Assembly (NCBI RefSeq): GCF_008632955.1
Contig: NZ_CP043959.1
Location: forward strand, 3,286,001 to 3,350,000
Direction of reading: 5' to 3'
From: Streptomyces tendae
GTDB lineage: Bacteria > Actinomycetota > Actinomycetes > Streptomycetales > Streptomycetaceae
DNA length: 64,000 bases
Part shown: piece after piece, positions 25,064 to 33,822 of the stretch
Position numbering within the stretch: position 1 is the first letter of the stretch
Layout: each line of letters starts with the position of its first letter
Notes under the pieces: generated by a model
What the model saw: the letters and a program-made list of their open reading frames with translations, nothing else
Told to the model about the DNA's origin: nothing
The model's database searches: none
Program-made: the position numbers and the translations under genes

Positions 25064-25645
25064 GTGAAACAGGAGCAAGGGCTCGTCCTCGATCCCGTCG
25101 ACGTCCGGCTCGGTGCGCGTCTGTCCGAACTGCGGGCCGAACACGGCTGGTCTCTCGGGGAGTTGGCGGAGCGCAGCGGCGTCAGCCGGTCCACGCTGTC
25201 CCGGGCAGAGCGGGCCGAGACCAGCCCCACCGCCTCGCTGCTGAACCGGCTGTGCGCGGTCTACGGCCGCACCATGTCCCAGCTGCTCAGCGAGATCGAG
25301 GCGGAACCCGCGCCGGTGGTGCGCGCCGCCGACCAGCCGGTGTGGCAGGACCGCGCCTCCGGCTTCGTGCGCCGGTCGGTGTCCCCGCCGCACGGCGGAC
25401 TGCGCGGCGAACTCGTCGAGGGACGCCTGACCGCAGGCGCCGACATCGCCTACGACCGGCCGCCGGTGCCCGGCCTGGAACAGCACATCTGGGTGCTCGA
25501 AGGCTCCCTCGCCGTCACCGTCGGGGACACCGGGCACCGCCTCGGCCGCGGCGACTGCCTGCGCCTGCGGGTCTGGGGGCCCACCCGGTTCCGCTGCCCC
25601 GGCCCCGAGGACGTGCTCTACGTGCTGGCGGTGGTGCGGCCGTGA
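25064..25645 (+). CDS. XRE family regulator with C-terminal cupin domain
   Basis: A 193-residue regulator. The XRE helix-turn-helix (LGARLSELRAEHGWSLGELAERSGVSRSTLSR in two halves, residues about 15-45) is followed by a cupin (HIWVLEGSLAVTVGD ... HRLGRGDCLRLRV). Such HTH-cupin proteins are often autoregulators of an operon with an acetyltransferase, as here: the next gene overlaps its stop by 4 nt. The GTG at 25064 is chosen over earlier in-frame codons because translation before it is not protein-like and the operator lies there. Confidence 0.88.
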   Translation: MKQEQGLVLDPVDVRLGARLSELRAEHGWSLGELAERSGVSRSTLSRAERAETSPTASLLNRLCAVYGRTMSQLLSEIEAEPAPVVRAADQPVWQDRASGFVRRSVSPPHGGLRGELVEGRLTAGADIAYDRPPVPGLEQHIWVLEGSLAVTVGDTGHRLGRGDCLRLRVWGPTRFRCPGPEDVLYVLAVVRP

Positions 25646-26175
25646 ACATCGAACGCCCCGACGCCGCCCGGCTGCTGGGCATGACCGGCACGCTGGCAGA
25701 GCTGCTGACCGACACCGTGGACGGCGGCGCGTCCGTCGGCTTCCTCGCGTCGCTCGACCGTGCCGCCGCCACCGCCTGGTGGACGCAGCGGTGCGAGGCC
25801 GTCGCCGCCGGCCGGCTCGCGGTCTGGACGGCGCGGGAGGAACCGGGCCGGGTGCTGGGCACCGTGAGCCTCGCCCTGCCCGACAAGCCCAACAGCGCGC
25901 ACCGCGCGGAACTGGTGAAACTGATGGTGCACCGCTCCGCCCGCGGCAGGGGCCTCGCCCGGCGGCTGCTGACCGTGGCGGAGGAGGCGGCGGCCGGGCA
26001 GGGCATCACCTTGCTGTACCTGGACACCGAGACCGGCAGCCCCGCCGAGCACCTGTACCGCACGTCCGGCTGGACCGAGGTCGGCGCGATCCCGGACTAC
26101 GCGGCGGACCCGGGCGGGGTGCTGCGGCCGACGACGATCTACTACAAACGGCTGTCCCCGCCTCCCGTCGGGTGA
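25642..26175 (+). CDS. GNAT family N-acetyltransferase
   Basis: A 177-residue GNAT enzyme. AELVKLMVHRSARGRGLARRL contains motif A with the RGRGLA acetyl-CoA loop; LLYLDTETGSPAEHLYRTSGW is motif B. GTG 25642 overlaps the stop of the XRE-cupin gene, so the two are translationally coupled. Resembles acetyltransferases that give low resistance to toxic amino-acid or amine compounds, but the substrate is unknown. Confidence 0.86.
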   Translation: MNIERPDAARLLGMTGTLAELLTDTVDGGASVGFLASLDRAAATAWWTQRCEAVAAGRLAVWTAREEPGRVLGTVSLALPDKPNSAHRAELVKLMVHRSARGRGLARRLLTVAEEAAAGQGITLLYLDTETGSPAEHLYRTSGWTEVGAIPDYAADPGGVLRPTTIYYKRLSPPPVG

Positions 26176-26205
26176 GTGTCGGTGGCGGCCGCTACCGTGC
26201 CTGCC

Positions 26206-26565
26206 ATGCCGGATTCCGAAGACGTACGACGGATCGCCCTGTCCCTGCCGGACACCACGGAGAAGGTCGCCTGGAACATGCCCACGTTCCGGGTCGCCGG
26301 GAAGATGTTCGCCACGCTGCCCGAGGACGAGACGTCCGTCGCCGTGCGCTGCCCCAAGGAGGAGCGCGACGAACTGGCCCTCGCCGAGCCGGAGAAGTTC
26401 TGGATCGCGGACCACGAGGCCATGTTCGCGTGGGTCAGGGTCCGCCTCGCCCCCCTGGAGGACGAGGACGAACTGCAGGACATCCTCGCCGACTCCTGGC
26501 GCCAGGCGGCCCCGTCCCGGCTGCTGGAGGCGCACCCCCGGCTGGGACTGCCCCCGGCGGACTGA
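26206..26565 (+). CDS. MmcQ/YjbR family DNA-binding-like protein
   Basis: A 119-residue MmcQ/YjbR (DUF419) protein; VRRIALSLPDTTEKVAWNMP and TFRVAGKMFATL, and KFWIADHEAMFAWVRVRL, are the family signatures. The fold resembles a CyaY-like/DNA-binding fold, but the function is unsettled. TACCGT at 26193-26198 lies 7 nt before ATG 26206 with no ribosome site, suggesting a leaderless message from its own promoter; a GTG at 26176 is a less likely start. Confidence 0.85.
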   Translation: MPDSEDVRRIALSLPDTTEKVAWNMPTFRVAGKMFATLPEDETSVAVRCPKEERDELALAEPEKFWIADHEAMFAWVRVRLAPLEDEDELQDILADSWRQAAPSRLLEAHPRLGLPPAD

Positions 26566-26624
26566 CGTCCCGGGCCGTCCGGCCGCGGACCGGCCTCCCG
26601 GGGCCGTCCGGCCCCGTCCCGTTG

Positions 26625-27635
26625 TCAGTGCCCCGTGGCAAGATCCCGATCGCAGGTGGCCGCCGGGGCCGGAGGGGGGTTCCGGCGGCCACACCGCGCC
26701 TTGTCCCGCCGGGCGCGGGTCACACCCGGCCGGTACGGCCCGGCGGTGAAGGCGGTGATCCGGGCGCGCAGGGACCGCGCGTCGAGGCCGTGCGCCGCGA
26801 CATGCTCCTCGAACTGCCCGTAGCGCCGCAGCTCGGCCCGGCCCACACCCAGCCCCAGCACCCGGTGCGGCACATCGGCGAGCGCGTCGTTCGCCGCGGC
26901 CGTCGAGGTCCCCGCCAGGTACGGCTCCACCAGCACCACGTCGGTCCCGGCCGTCGCGGTGGCACGACGCAGCGCGGGCGCGTCGAAGGGACGGACCGTG
27001 GTGGCGTACAGCACCGTGACGTCCAGGCCCTCCGTCGCCGCGAGTACCGCGTCCAGCATCGGCCCCACCGCGACCACCACCCCGGCGCGGCCCTCGCGGA
27101 CGGCGCGGAACCGTTCCCCGTCCACGGGCAGTCCGTGCGGGTTGGACTGCAGGGACAGCCGTACGTACACCTTGTCGTCGCCGGCGGCCACCGCGCGCCG
27201 CAGCAGGGTGTCCGCCTCGTCCGGATGGCCCGGCACATGCACGGTCCAGCCGTCCAGGGTGTCGAGCAGCGCCACGTCACCCGGCGCCATGTGCGTGTAG
27301 CCCCCGGCCGGCCAGTCGAACGAGGCGGCGGCGCTCACCAGCACCGCCCCCACGCCCTGGTGCCCGAGATCCAGCTTGACCTGCTCGAACGGCCGCTCGA
27401 CCAGGAAGGAGGCGAAGGTGTGCACCACGGGCCGCAGCCCCGTCAGCGCCATCCCGGCCGCCGCCCCGACCAGCAGTTGCTCCCGGATGCCCACGTTGAC
27501 CACCCGGTCCGGGTGCCGGCGCAGCGCCTCGGTGAAGCGGTCGGCACCGACCTCCGCGAGGACCACGGCGACCCGCGGGTCCTCGTCGAGGAGCTGGGTG
27601 ACGACGGGGGCGAAACGATCACGCATGCTGTCCAC
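26625..27635 (-). CDS. Transketolase, C-terminal (pyrimidine-binding) subunit
   Basis: A 336-residue subunit holding the Pyr-binding and C-terminal domains of a split transketolase/DXP synthase-like enzyme. RVVNVGIREQLLVGAAAGMAL carries the conserved glutamate that activates thiamine pyrophosphate; YTHMAPGDVALL and the C-terminal VLVEPYLAGTSTAA are typical. GTG 27635 has AAAGGAC about 8 nt upstream; ATG 27626 is an alternative. The last 30 residues are basic and poorly conserved. It pairs with the N-terminal subunit 47 nt upstream in one operon. Confidence 0.87.
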   Translation of the reverse strand: MDSMRDRFAPVVTQLLDEDPRVAVVLAEVGADRFTEALRRHPDRVVNVGIREQLLVGAAAGMALTGLRPVVHTFASFLVERPFEQVKLDLGHQGVGAVLVSAAASFDWPAGGYTHMAPGDVALLDTLDGWTVHVPGHPDEADTLLRRAVAAGDDKVYVRLSLQSNPHGLPVDGERFRAVREGRAGVVVAVGPMLDAVLAATEGLDVTVLYATTVRPFDAPALRRATATAGTDVVLVEPYLAGTSTAAANDALADVPHRVLGLGVGRAELRRYGQFEEHVAAHGLDARSLRARITAFTAGPYRPGVTRARRDKARCGRRNPPPAPAATCDRDLATGH

Positions 27636-27682
27636 GGGGGATCGTCCTTTCGTTGAGTGAGGTGTGGGGAGGAAGGGACGGC

Positions 27683-28390
27683 TCACGCGGACTTGGGCTC
27701 GACCCGGGCCACGACCACGTGCGGCCTGCCCGGGTGCGGCGCGGTGAACGCGGCGTACAGCGCCTCGTGGTCGCGTCCGTCGACCGTGCGGGCGGACCAG
27801 CCGGCCACCTCGAAGCGTGCGGCGATCCCGCCCGGACGGGCGTACGACGCCGAGGAGTTGTCGACGACGACCGTGTGCAGCCGGTCCAGACTGGCGGGGC
27901 CGGCGAAGGCGATCGCCTCGTGGTTGCTGCCCTCGTCCAGTTCCGCGTCCCCGACCAGCGTCCACACCGCCGGTTCGCCGAGCCCCTGGGCGCGCAACCC
28001 CAGCGCCGTGCCCACCGCGATCGGCAGCCCGTGCCCCAGCGACCCGCTGCCGATCTCCGCCCCCGGCACCAGCATCCGGTCCGGATGGTGGCCCAGCGGG
28101 GAGTCGTACGAGCCGAAGCCGGGCAGCCGGTCCACCGGCAGGAACCCCTTGGCGGCGAGGACGGCGTAGTACGCCATCGGCCCGTGCCCCTTGGACAGCA
28201 GGAACCGGTCGCGTGCGGGGTCGCCCATGCTCTCCGGACCGACGCGGAGCACCCGGTCGTAGAGCACCCACAGCACGTCCAGCGTCGACGTGGCCGCCGG
28301 CCCGTGCTTCTCGTCCCCGGTCATCAGCCCCATCAGGTGCGGAAGACCGGCGTATCCGTACGTCTGTGTGCGCTGCTCGGTGATCGTCAT
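27683..28390 (-). CDS. Transketolase, N-terminal (TPP-binding) subunit
   Basis: A 235-residue subunit with the thiamine-diphosphate domain: FLLSKGHGPMAYYAVLA, GSGSLGHGLPIAVGTALG, and the GDxx(x25-30)N motif as GDAELDEGSNHEA ... VVVDNS. Together with the downstream subunit it makes a two-carbon ketol transferase; the sugar substrate is unknown because the set is separate from the housekeeping tkt-tal cluster. The ATG at 28390 lies only 8 nt from a -10 element and has no ribosome site, so it is probably leaderless and transcribed from the MerR/SoxR-type promoter. Confidence 0.85.
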   Translation of the reverse strand: MTITEQRTQTYGYAGLPHLMGLMTGDEKHGPAATSTLDVLWVLYDRVLRVGPESMGDPARDRFLLSKGHGPMAYYAVLAAKGFLPVDRLPGFGSYDSPLGHHPDRMLVPGAEIGSGSLGHGLPIAVGTALGLRAQGLGEPAVWTLVGDAELDEGSNHEAIAFAGPASLDRLHTVVVDNSSASYARPGGIAARFEVAGWSARTVDGRDHEALYAAFTAPHPGRPHVVVARVEPKSA

Positions 28391-28397
28391 GCCACCG

Positions 28398-28428
28398 ATC
28401 CTGCGACCTCAAGCTTGCTTGAGGTCAA
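28398..28428 (-). promoter_or_regulatory. MerR/SoxR-type promoter of the split transketolase operon
   Basis: Read on the minus strand: TTGACC (-35, 28423-28428), a 19-nt spacer, then CAGGAT (-10, 28398-28403). The spacer and flanks hold a perfect palindrome at 28405-28426 with arms GACCTCAAGC and GCTTGAGGTC. A 19-nt spacer filled by a CTCAAG/CTTGAG palindrome is the hallmark of promoters untwisted by MerR-family activators, and these arms match the SoxR box of actinobacteria and enterics. Confidence 0.82.
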
Positions 28429-28538
28429 GCGTCACTCGCGGGCAGGGGCGCCGGGAAACGGATGCGCGATCACCGCCCCGAGTGCGGTATGGTTTCCGTG
28501 CGCGTTCGGCCGGGGGAATCCCCAGGTCAGACGGGCAA

Positions 28539-28612
<74 letters not shown>

Positions 28613-28631
28613 CTCGTCGGAGTCGTAGGTG

Positions 28632-28663
28632 AGGGCCGGTTCGGAGGCATCCGAACCGGCCCT
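28632..28663 (+). terminator. Terminator of tRNA-Pro
   Basis: A 13-bp perfect stem AGGGCCGGTTCGG/CCGAACCGGCCCT with a 6-nt loop followed by TACTTCT, 20 nt after the tRNA end. Confidence 0.88.
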
Positions 28664-28709
28664 TACTTCTGCGTACACAGCCTCCGGTGCGCCGGAGGCC
28701 GTGGCGGCG

Positions 28710-29315
28710 TCAGGCGGGGGCGCCGAGCGGCGGGTGCTCCAGCACCCGCGGCTTGTACTCGACCAGCTGGATGCGGCCGTCGAAGGTGCGGTGCTCGGTC
28801 ATCTCCAGGGCGACGTCCGGATAGCCGTCGTAGATGCGCTCCTCGCCCGTGGCCCCGGTGATCACCGGGAACATCACGACCCGGAAGCGGTCGACGAGCC
28901 CGGCCCGCAGCAGGGACCGGCTCAGGCTGAGGCTGCCGATCGTGCTGAGGAGCCCCGAGCCGCTCGCCTTCAGCGCGCGGACGGCCTCGACGGCGTCGTC
29001 GCGCACGAGCGTGCAGTTCGCCCACTCCAGCGGCTCCTCCAGCTTGGAGGAGAACACCACCTTGGGGGCTTGCGTGAGCTCGTCGACGGACTCCTCCTCC
29101 TCGGGCCTGAACTCGTCCTGGCCGGCCGGCACCTTGCCGGCGGCGAAGCCCGACATCAGACGGTAGGTGTTCGCTCCCATCAGGTAGGTGACCTCGGGCT
29201 GCTCGCCGAGCCAGGCGAGGTACTCCGGACCCTCCAGGCCCCAGAACCCGGGCCACCCCTCTCCCGACGCGTAACCGTCGAGGGAGGTGATGAAATCGAC
29301 GAGAAGCTCCGACAT
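28710..29315 (-). CDS. Dihydrofolate reductase family protein (RibD C-terminal domain)
   Basis: A 201-residue RibD_C/DHFR-like protein: VDFITSLDGYASGEGW at the start, TYLMGANTYRLMSGF, and VDRFRVVMFPVITGATGEERI near the end. These stand-alone proteins are NADPH-dependent reductases of unknown substrate in actinobacteria. AGGAAGGG precedes the ATG. It has no apparent operon partner and faces the tRNA terminator. Confidence 0.85.
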   Translation of the reverse strand: MSELLVDFITSLDGYASGEGWPGFWGLEGPEYLAWLGEQPEVTYLMGANTYRLMSGFAAGKVPAGQDEFRPEEEESVDELTQAPKVVFSSKLEEPLEWANCTLVRDDAVEAVRALKASGSGLLSTIGSLSLSRSLLRAGLVDRFRVVMFPVITGATGEERIYDGYPDVALEMTEHRTFDGRIQLVEYKPRVLEHPPLGAPA

Positions 29316-29423
29316 GGCGCTGTCCCTTCCTGAGGACTCTTTCTTCGGGTGTCACGAGCTAGGACCGGCCGGGAGCCGCGAACTCATCGGCCCCGGTGTC
29401 TGAATAATCGTCCGCGTATGTCC

Positions 29424-29452
29424 TTGATGTCGCATTCATGACTGCCTAACGT
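29424..29452 (+). promoter_or_regulatory. Promoter of the trehalose-type ABC operon
   Basis: TTGATG (29424-29429), 17 nt, TAACGT (29447-29452), about 60 nt before the start of the binding-protein gene. No clear LacI/ROK-type palindrome was found beside it, and no regulator gene is adjacent. Confidence 0.5.
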
Positions 29453-29512
29453 TCCGGCGGGGAGACATCGCCGCGGGTCACGACGCCCGCGCCGCCGGCC
29501 CGGGAGCGAGGT

Positions 29513-30805
29513 GTGGAGCGCGTGCACGCGAGGTGCGGACGTCACAGAAGGCCGCGACGCACGCGGGCGCTGCTCGCACTCACCCTGCTGGCGTCCACGC
29601 TCGCCGCCTGCGGCGGGGGCGACGACGGCTCCCGCCCCACCCTCAACTGGTACAACTTCCCCGACGACTCCGGCGCCCTCCAGCAGGCTGCCGACCGGTG
29701 CAGCCGGGAGTCCGGCGGCCGCTACCGCATCGTCTACAACAAGCTGCCCCGCGCCGCCGACGGCCAGCGCCAGCAGCTGGTGCGCCGGCTCGCCGCCGAG
29801 GACGACTCCCTCGACATCCTCGGCCTGGACGTGACCTGGGCCGCCGAGTTCGCCGAGGCGCGCTGGATCCGCGAGTGGACCGGTGACGCCGAGCGCCGGG
29901 CCACCGAGGGCACGCTGGAGGTGCCGCTGCAGACGGCGACCTGGAAGGGCAAGCTGTACGCCGTCCCGTACAACACCAACATCCAGCTGCTCTGGTACCG
30001 CAAGGACCTGGTGCCCACCCCGCCCACGACCTGGGCCGAGATGCTGGACATGTCCCGCGACCTGGCCCGGCAGGGCAAACCGCACTACGTCGAGATCCAG
30101 GGCGCCCAGTACGAGGGCCTCACCGTCTGGTTCAACTCCCTGGTCAACAGCGCGGGCGGCTCCATCCTGAATCCGAGCGCCACCGAGCCGTCCCTCGGCC
30201 CGCCCGCCGTCCGGGCCGCCTCGATCATGCGGGACCTCGCCCGCTCCCCGGCCGCAGACCCCTCCCTGCCGAACCAGATGGAGGACCAGAACCGGCTCGC
30301 GATGGAGTCGGGCGTGGCGGCCTTCGAGATCAACTACCCGTTCGTCTATCCGTCGATGAGGAGCAACAACCCCAAGCTCTTCAAGGACTTCCGCTGGGCG
30401 GTCTACCCCCGCGTGGACGCCGACCGCCCCTCCCGGCCGACCATCGGCGGCATCGACCTCGCCGTCAGCGCCTTCTCCCGCCACCCCGACCTGGCCTTCG
30501 ACGCGGCCCTGTGCCTGCGGGACCGGGAGAACCAGCTCACCGCGGCGCTCGAGGGCGGACTGCCCCCCACCCTGCGCTCCCTGTACGACGAGCCGGACTT
30601 CATGAAGCAGTACCCCTTCTCCAAGGAGGTCCTGACCTCCCTGGAGTCGGCGAGCGTACGGCCGCTCACCCCCGCCTACCAGAATGTGTCGATCGCCGTC
30701 TCGCACACCCTGTCCCCGCCCTCCGGCATCCAGCCGGAGAGCGACGTCTCCACCATCAGGGAACAGATCGACGAGGCCCTGCGATCCGAGGGTGTGATCC
30801 CGTGA
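29513..30805 (+). CDS. lpqY: LpqY-like sugar-binding lipoprotein (trehalose ABC importer)
   Basis: A 430-residue substrate-binding lipoprotein. The signal peptide ends in a lipobox LAAC near residue 32. Segments [52 protein letters not shown] and [17 protein letters not shown] follow the order of mycobacterial LpqY, which binds trehalose. The C-terminal [15 protein letters not shown] is also LpqY-like. GTG 29513 has GGGAG 6 nt upstream. It heads a four-gene operon with two permeases and its own ATPase, as in lpqY-sugABC. The trehalose assignment is by resemblance to LpqY and gene order. Confidence 0.85.
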   Translation: MERVHARCGRHRRPRRTRALLALTLLASTLAACGGGDDGSRPTLNWYNFPDDSGALQQAADRCSRESGGRYRIVYNKLPRAADGQRQQLVRRLAAEDDSLDILGLDVTWAAEFAEARWIREWTGDAERRATEGTLEVPLQTATWKGKLYAVPYNTNIQLLWYRKDLVPTPPTTWAEMLDMSRDLARQGKPHYVEIQGAQYEGLTVWFNSLVNSAGGSILNPSATEPSLGPPAVRAASIMRDLARSPAADPSLPNQMEDQNRLAMESGVAAFEINYPFVYPSMRSNNPKLFKDFRWAVYPRVDADRPSRPTIGGIDLAVSAFSRHPDLAFDAALCLRDRENQLTAALEGGLPPTLRSLYDEPDFMKQYPFSKEVLTSLESASVRPLTPAYQNVSIAVSHTLSPPSGIQPESDVSTIREQIDEALRSEGVIP

Positions 30806-31731
30806 GCACCATGGCAGAGCCGGCGAAGGACGAGGCGAAGGCGAAGAAGGCGCTGTCGGCGGGCGCCCGGCAGGAACGCCGGCTGGGCTGGCTGCTGTGC
30901 GCGCCGGCCGTCCTCGTCATGGTCGCCGTGACCGCCTACCCGATCGGCTACGCGGTCTATCTGTCCCTCCAGCGCTACGACCTGCGATTCCCGGGCCGCG
31001 CCGAGTTCACCGGCCTCAGCAACTACGGGGCCGTGCTGACCTCCCCGTTCTGGTGGGACGCCTTCTGGGTCACGCTGTTCCTCACCGTCGTGTCCGTGGC
31101 CATCGAACTGGTCCTCGGCATGGGCCTCGCCCTGGTGATGCACCGCACGCTCTTCGCACGCGGCACGGTCCGCACCGCCGTCCTCATCCCGTACGGCATC
31201 GTCACCGTCGTCGCCGCCTTCTCCTGGCAGTACGCCTGGACCCCCGAACTCGGCTACCTTGCCGGGCTGTTGCCCAGCGGGGAGGCCCCGCTCACCGAAC
31301 AGTGGCCCGCGCTGTGGCTGATCATCCTGGCCGAGGTGTGGAAGACCACCCCGTTCATGGCGCTGCTGCTGCTCGCCGGCCTCGCCCTGGTTCCCGAAGA
31401 GACTTTGAGAGCCGCGATGGTCGACGGCGCCACCCCCTGGCAGCGGTTCGTCAAGGTCATGCTGCCGCTGATGAAACCGGCGATCCTGGTCGCCCTGCTG
31501 TTCCGCACCCTGGACGCCTTCCGGATCTTCGACAACATCTACATCCTCACCGCGGGCGCCCACGGCACCGGATCCCTGTCCATCCTCGGCTACGACAACC
31601 TGTTCACCGCGCTGAACCTGGGCATCGGGTCGGCGATCTCGGTCCTGATCTTCATTTGCGTCGGGATCATCGCCTTCACGTTCGTCAAGCTGTTCGGCGC
31701 CGCCGCTCCGGGCGCGGAGGTGAAGCGCTGA
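30802..31731 (+). CDS. sugA: ABC transporter permease, SugA/MalF type
   Basis: A 309-residue permease with six membrane segments (first about residues 29-50). The EAA loop reads [24 protein letters not shown] split across its usual length, contacting the ATPase. GTG 30802 overlaps the lipoprotein stop by 4 nt. It forms the channel with the SugB-like permease; its own start also contains ATG 30811 as an alternative. Confidence 0.92.
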   Translation: MSTMAEPAKDEAKAKKALSAGARQERRLGWLLCAPAVLVMVAVTAYPIGYAVYLSLQRYDLRFPGRAEFTGLSNYGAVLTSPFWWDAFWVTLFLTVVSVAIELVLGMGLALVMHRTLFARGTVRTAVLIPYGIVTVVAAFSWQYAWTPELGYLAGLLPSGEAPLTEQWPALWLIILAEVWKTTPFMALLLLAGLALVPEETLRAAMVDGATPWQRFVKVMLPLMKPAILVALLFRTLDAFRIFDNIYILTAGAHGTGSLSILGYDNLFTALNLGIGSAISVLIFICVGIIAFTFVKLFGAAAPGAEVKR

Positions 31732-32561
31732 TGGCCGCCGGCAGGTCGCACGCGACGCGATGGGGCGTCGTCAACGTCCTGGTGGTGCTGTACGCCCTGT
31801 TCCCGGTGTGGTGGATCGTCGCACTGTCGTTCAAGGCGCCCAGCACCCTCACCGACGGCAGCTACATCCCCACCGACTGGACCTGGGAGAACTACCGGGG
31901 GATCTTCCAGACCTCCGAGTTCACCCGGGCCTTGATCAACTCCATCGGCATCGCGCTCATCGCCACCGCGATCGCGGTGGTCCTGGGCACCATGGCCGCC
32001 TACGCGGTGGCCCGGCTGCGGTTCCCCGGCAAGCAGGTGCTCATCGGGATGTCGCTGCTGATCGCGATGTTCCCGCCGATCTCCCTGGTGTCGCCGCTGT
32101 TCAACATCGAACGCAGCATCGGCATCTTCGACACCTGGCCCGGGCTGATCATCCCGTACATGACCTTCTCGCTGCCGCTGGCGATCTACACCCTGTCGGC
32201 GTTCTTCCGGGAGATCCCCTGGGACCTGGAGAAGGCCGCCAAGGTGGACGGGGCCTCGCCCGCGCAGGCCTTCCGGCTGGTCATCGTGCCGCTGGCCGCG
32301 CCGGGCGTGTTCACCACGGCCATCCTCGTGTTCATCTTCTGCTGGAACGACTTCCTCTTCGCGATCTCGCTGACCTCCACCGAGTCCGCGCGCACGGTGC
32401 CCGCGGCGATCGCGTTCTTCACCGGCAGCTCGCAGTTCCAGCAGCCCACCGGATCGATCGCCGCGGCCGCCGTGGTGATCACCGTCCCGATCATCATCTT
32501 CGTCCTGCTCTTCCAGCGGCGGATCGTCGCCGGCCTCACCTCCGGCGCGGTCAAGGGATGA
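31731..32561 (+). CDS. sugB: ABC transporter permease, SugB/MalG type
   Basis: A 276-residue permease with six membrane segments. The EAA loop is [22 protein letters not shown] 31731 shares one base with the stop of the SugA-like gene. MalG-type subunits end shortly after the last helix, as here ([12 protein letters not shown]). The ATPase gene follows 25 nt downstream. Confidence 0.92.
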   Translation: MAAGRSHATRWGVVNVLVVLYALFPVWWIVALSFKAPSTLTDGSYIPTDWTWENYRGIFQTSEFTRALINSIGIALIATAIAVVLGTMAAYAVARLRFPGKQVLIGMSLLIAMFPPISLVSPLFNIERSIGIFDTWPGLIIPYMTFSLPLAIYTLSAFFREIPWDLEKAAKVDGASPAQAFRLVIVPLAAPGVFTTAILVFIFCWNDFLFAISLTSTESARTVPAAIAFFTGSSQFQQPTGSIAAAAVVITVPIIIFVLLFQRRIVAGLTSGAVKG

Positions 32562-32586
32562 GCCCGAAGGCAAGGAGGCAGCACCC

Positions 32587-33765
32587 ATGGCCGAGATCGT
32601 CCTCGAGGGAGTCACCAAGCGCTATCCCGACGGATCCCTCGCCGTGCGGGACGTGGACCTCGACATCGCCGACGGCGAGTTCGTGATCCTGGTCGGCCCC
32701 TCCGGCTGCGGCAAGTCGACCACCCTGAACATGATCGCGGGCCTGGAGGACATCACCGAGGGCACCCTGCGCATCGGCGGACGGGTCGTCAACGACCTCG
32801 CGCCGAAGGAACGGGACGTGGCCATGGTCTTCCAGAGCTACGCCCTGTACCCGCACATGAGCGTGCGGGAGAACATGGGCTTCCCGCTGCGGCTGGCCAA
32901 GGTGGACAAGGCGACCGTCGACAGCAAGGTCGAGGAGGCCGCCCGGGTGCTCGACCTCGTCGAGTTCCTGGACCGCAAGCCGGCCAACCTCTCCGGCGGG
33001 CAGCGCCAGCGGGTCGCCATGGGACGGGCCATCGTCCGTGACCCCAAGGCGTTCCTCATGGACGAACCCCTGTCCAACCTGGACGCCAAGCTCCGCGTGC
33101 AGATGCGCACCCAGATCTCCCGGCTGCAGCGCCGGCTGGGCACCACCACCGTGTACGTCACCCACGACCAGACCGAGGCCATGACCCTCGGCGACCGGGT
33201 CGTCGTGATGCGCCAGGGCGTGGTCCAGCAGGTCGGCACCCCCGCCGAGCTGTACGACATGCCGCGCAACCTGTTCGTCGCGGGCTTCATCGGCTCCCCG
33301 TCGATGAACTTCGTCCAGGCCTCCCTGACCACGGACACCCTGCACACCCCGCTCGGCGACCTGCCGCTGGACGACCGCATGCGCCGGGAACTGGAACGCC
33401 GGGACGCGCCCCGCGAGGTGATCGTCGGGCTGCGGCCCGAGGCGTTCGAGGACGCGAGCCTGGCCCGTGACACCGGCGGCCCCGTCGTCACCGTCACCGT
33501 GGACGTGCTGGAGTCGCTGGGCTCCGACGCGTACGTCTACTTCAGTGCCGAGGGCGGCCCGGTGAGCACGGCCGAACTGGAGGAGCTGGCCTCGGACTCG
33601 GGCCTGAAGGACACCGGCGCCGGGGCGGCCCAGCAGATCGTGGCCCGGCTGGACGCGGCCACCCGCGCCCGCGAGGGCGCGCCCGTCGACCTGCGGGTCG
33701 ACCTGGGCAAGGCGCACGTCTTCGACCCGTCGAACGGCGCCAACCTGACCCACCCGGAGAGCTGA
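32587..33765 (+). CDS. sugC: ABC transporter ATP-binding protein, SugC/UgpC/MsiK type
   Basis: A 392-residue CUT1-family ATPase: Walker A GPSGCGKST, Q loop FQSYALYPHM, signature LSGGQRQR, Walker B FLMDEPLSNLD, H loop VTHDQTEAM, and a C-terminal MOI/TOBE regulatory domain with GLRPEAFED. Most Streptomyces CUT1 operons lack an ATPase and share MsiK; this operon encodes its own. AAGGAGG precedes ATG 32587. Confidence 0.94.
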   Translation: MAEIVLEGVTKRYPDGSLAVRDVDLDIADGEFVILVGPSGCGKSTTLNMIAGLEDITEGTLRIGGRVVNDLAPKERDVAMVFQSYALYPHMSVRENMGFPLRLAKVDKATVDSKVEEAARVLDLVEFLDRKPANLSGGQRQRVAMGRAIVRDPKAFLMDEPLSNLDAKLRVQMRTQISRLQRRLGTTTVYVTHDQTEAMTLGDRVVVMRQGVVQQVGTPAELYDMPRNLFVAGFIGSPSMNFVQASLTTDTLHTPLGDLPLDDRMRRELERRDAPREVIVGLRPEAFEDASLARDTGGPVVTVTVDVLESLGSDAYVYFSAEGGPVSTAELEELASDSGLKDTGAGAAQQIVARLDAATRAREGAPVDLRVDLGKAHVFDPSNGANLTHPES

Positions 33766-33777
33766 CAGCGCGTGCGT

Positions 33778-33816
33778 CGTCCGGGCCGCCGCCCCCCGCG
33801 GGGAGCGGCCCGGACG
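33778..33816. terminator. Bidirectional terminator between convergent genes
   Basis: A 12-bp perfect stem CGTCCGGGCCGC/GCGGCCCGGACG, with further CCCCGC/GCGGGG pairing inside, between the ATPase gene (+) and the NUDIX-like gene (-). Confidence 0.82.
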
Positions 33817-33822
33817 GGCGGG

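Noticed and set aside
29513..33765. Maltose/cellobiose importer dependent on MsiK
   Set aside because: The operon has its own ATPase and the binding protein follows the LpqY pattern; kept as an alternative but less likely.
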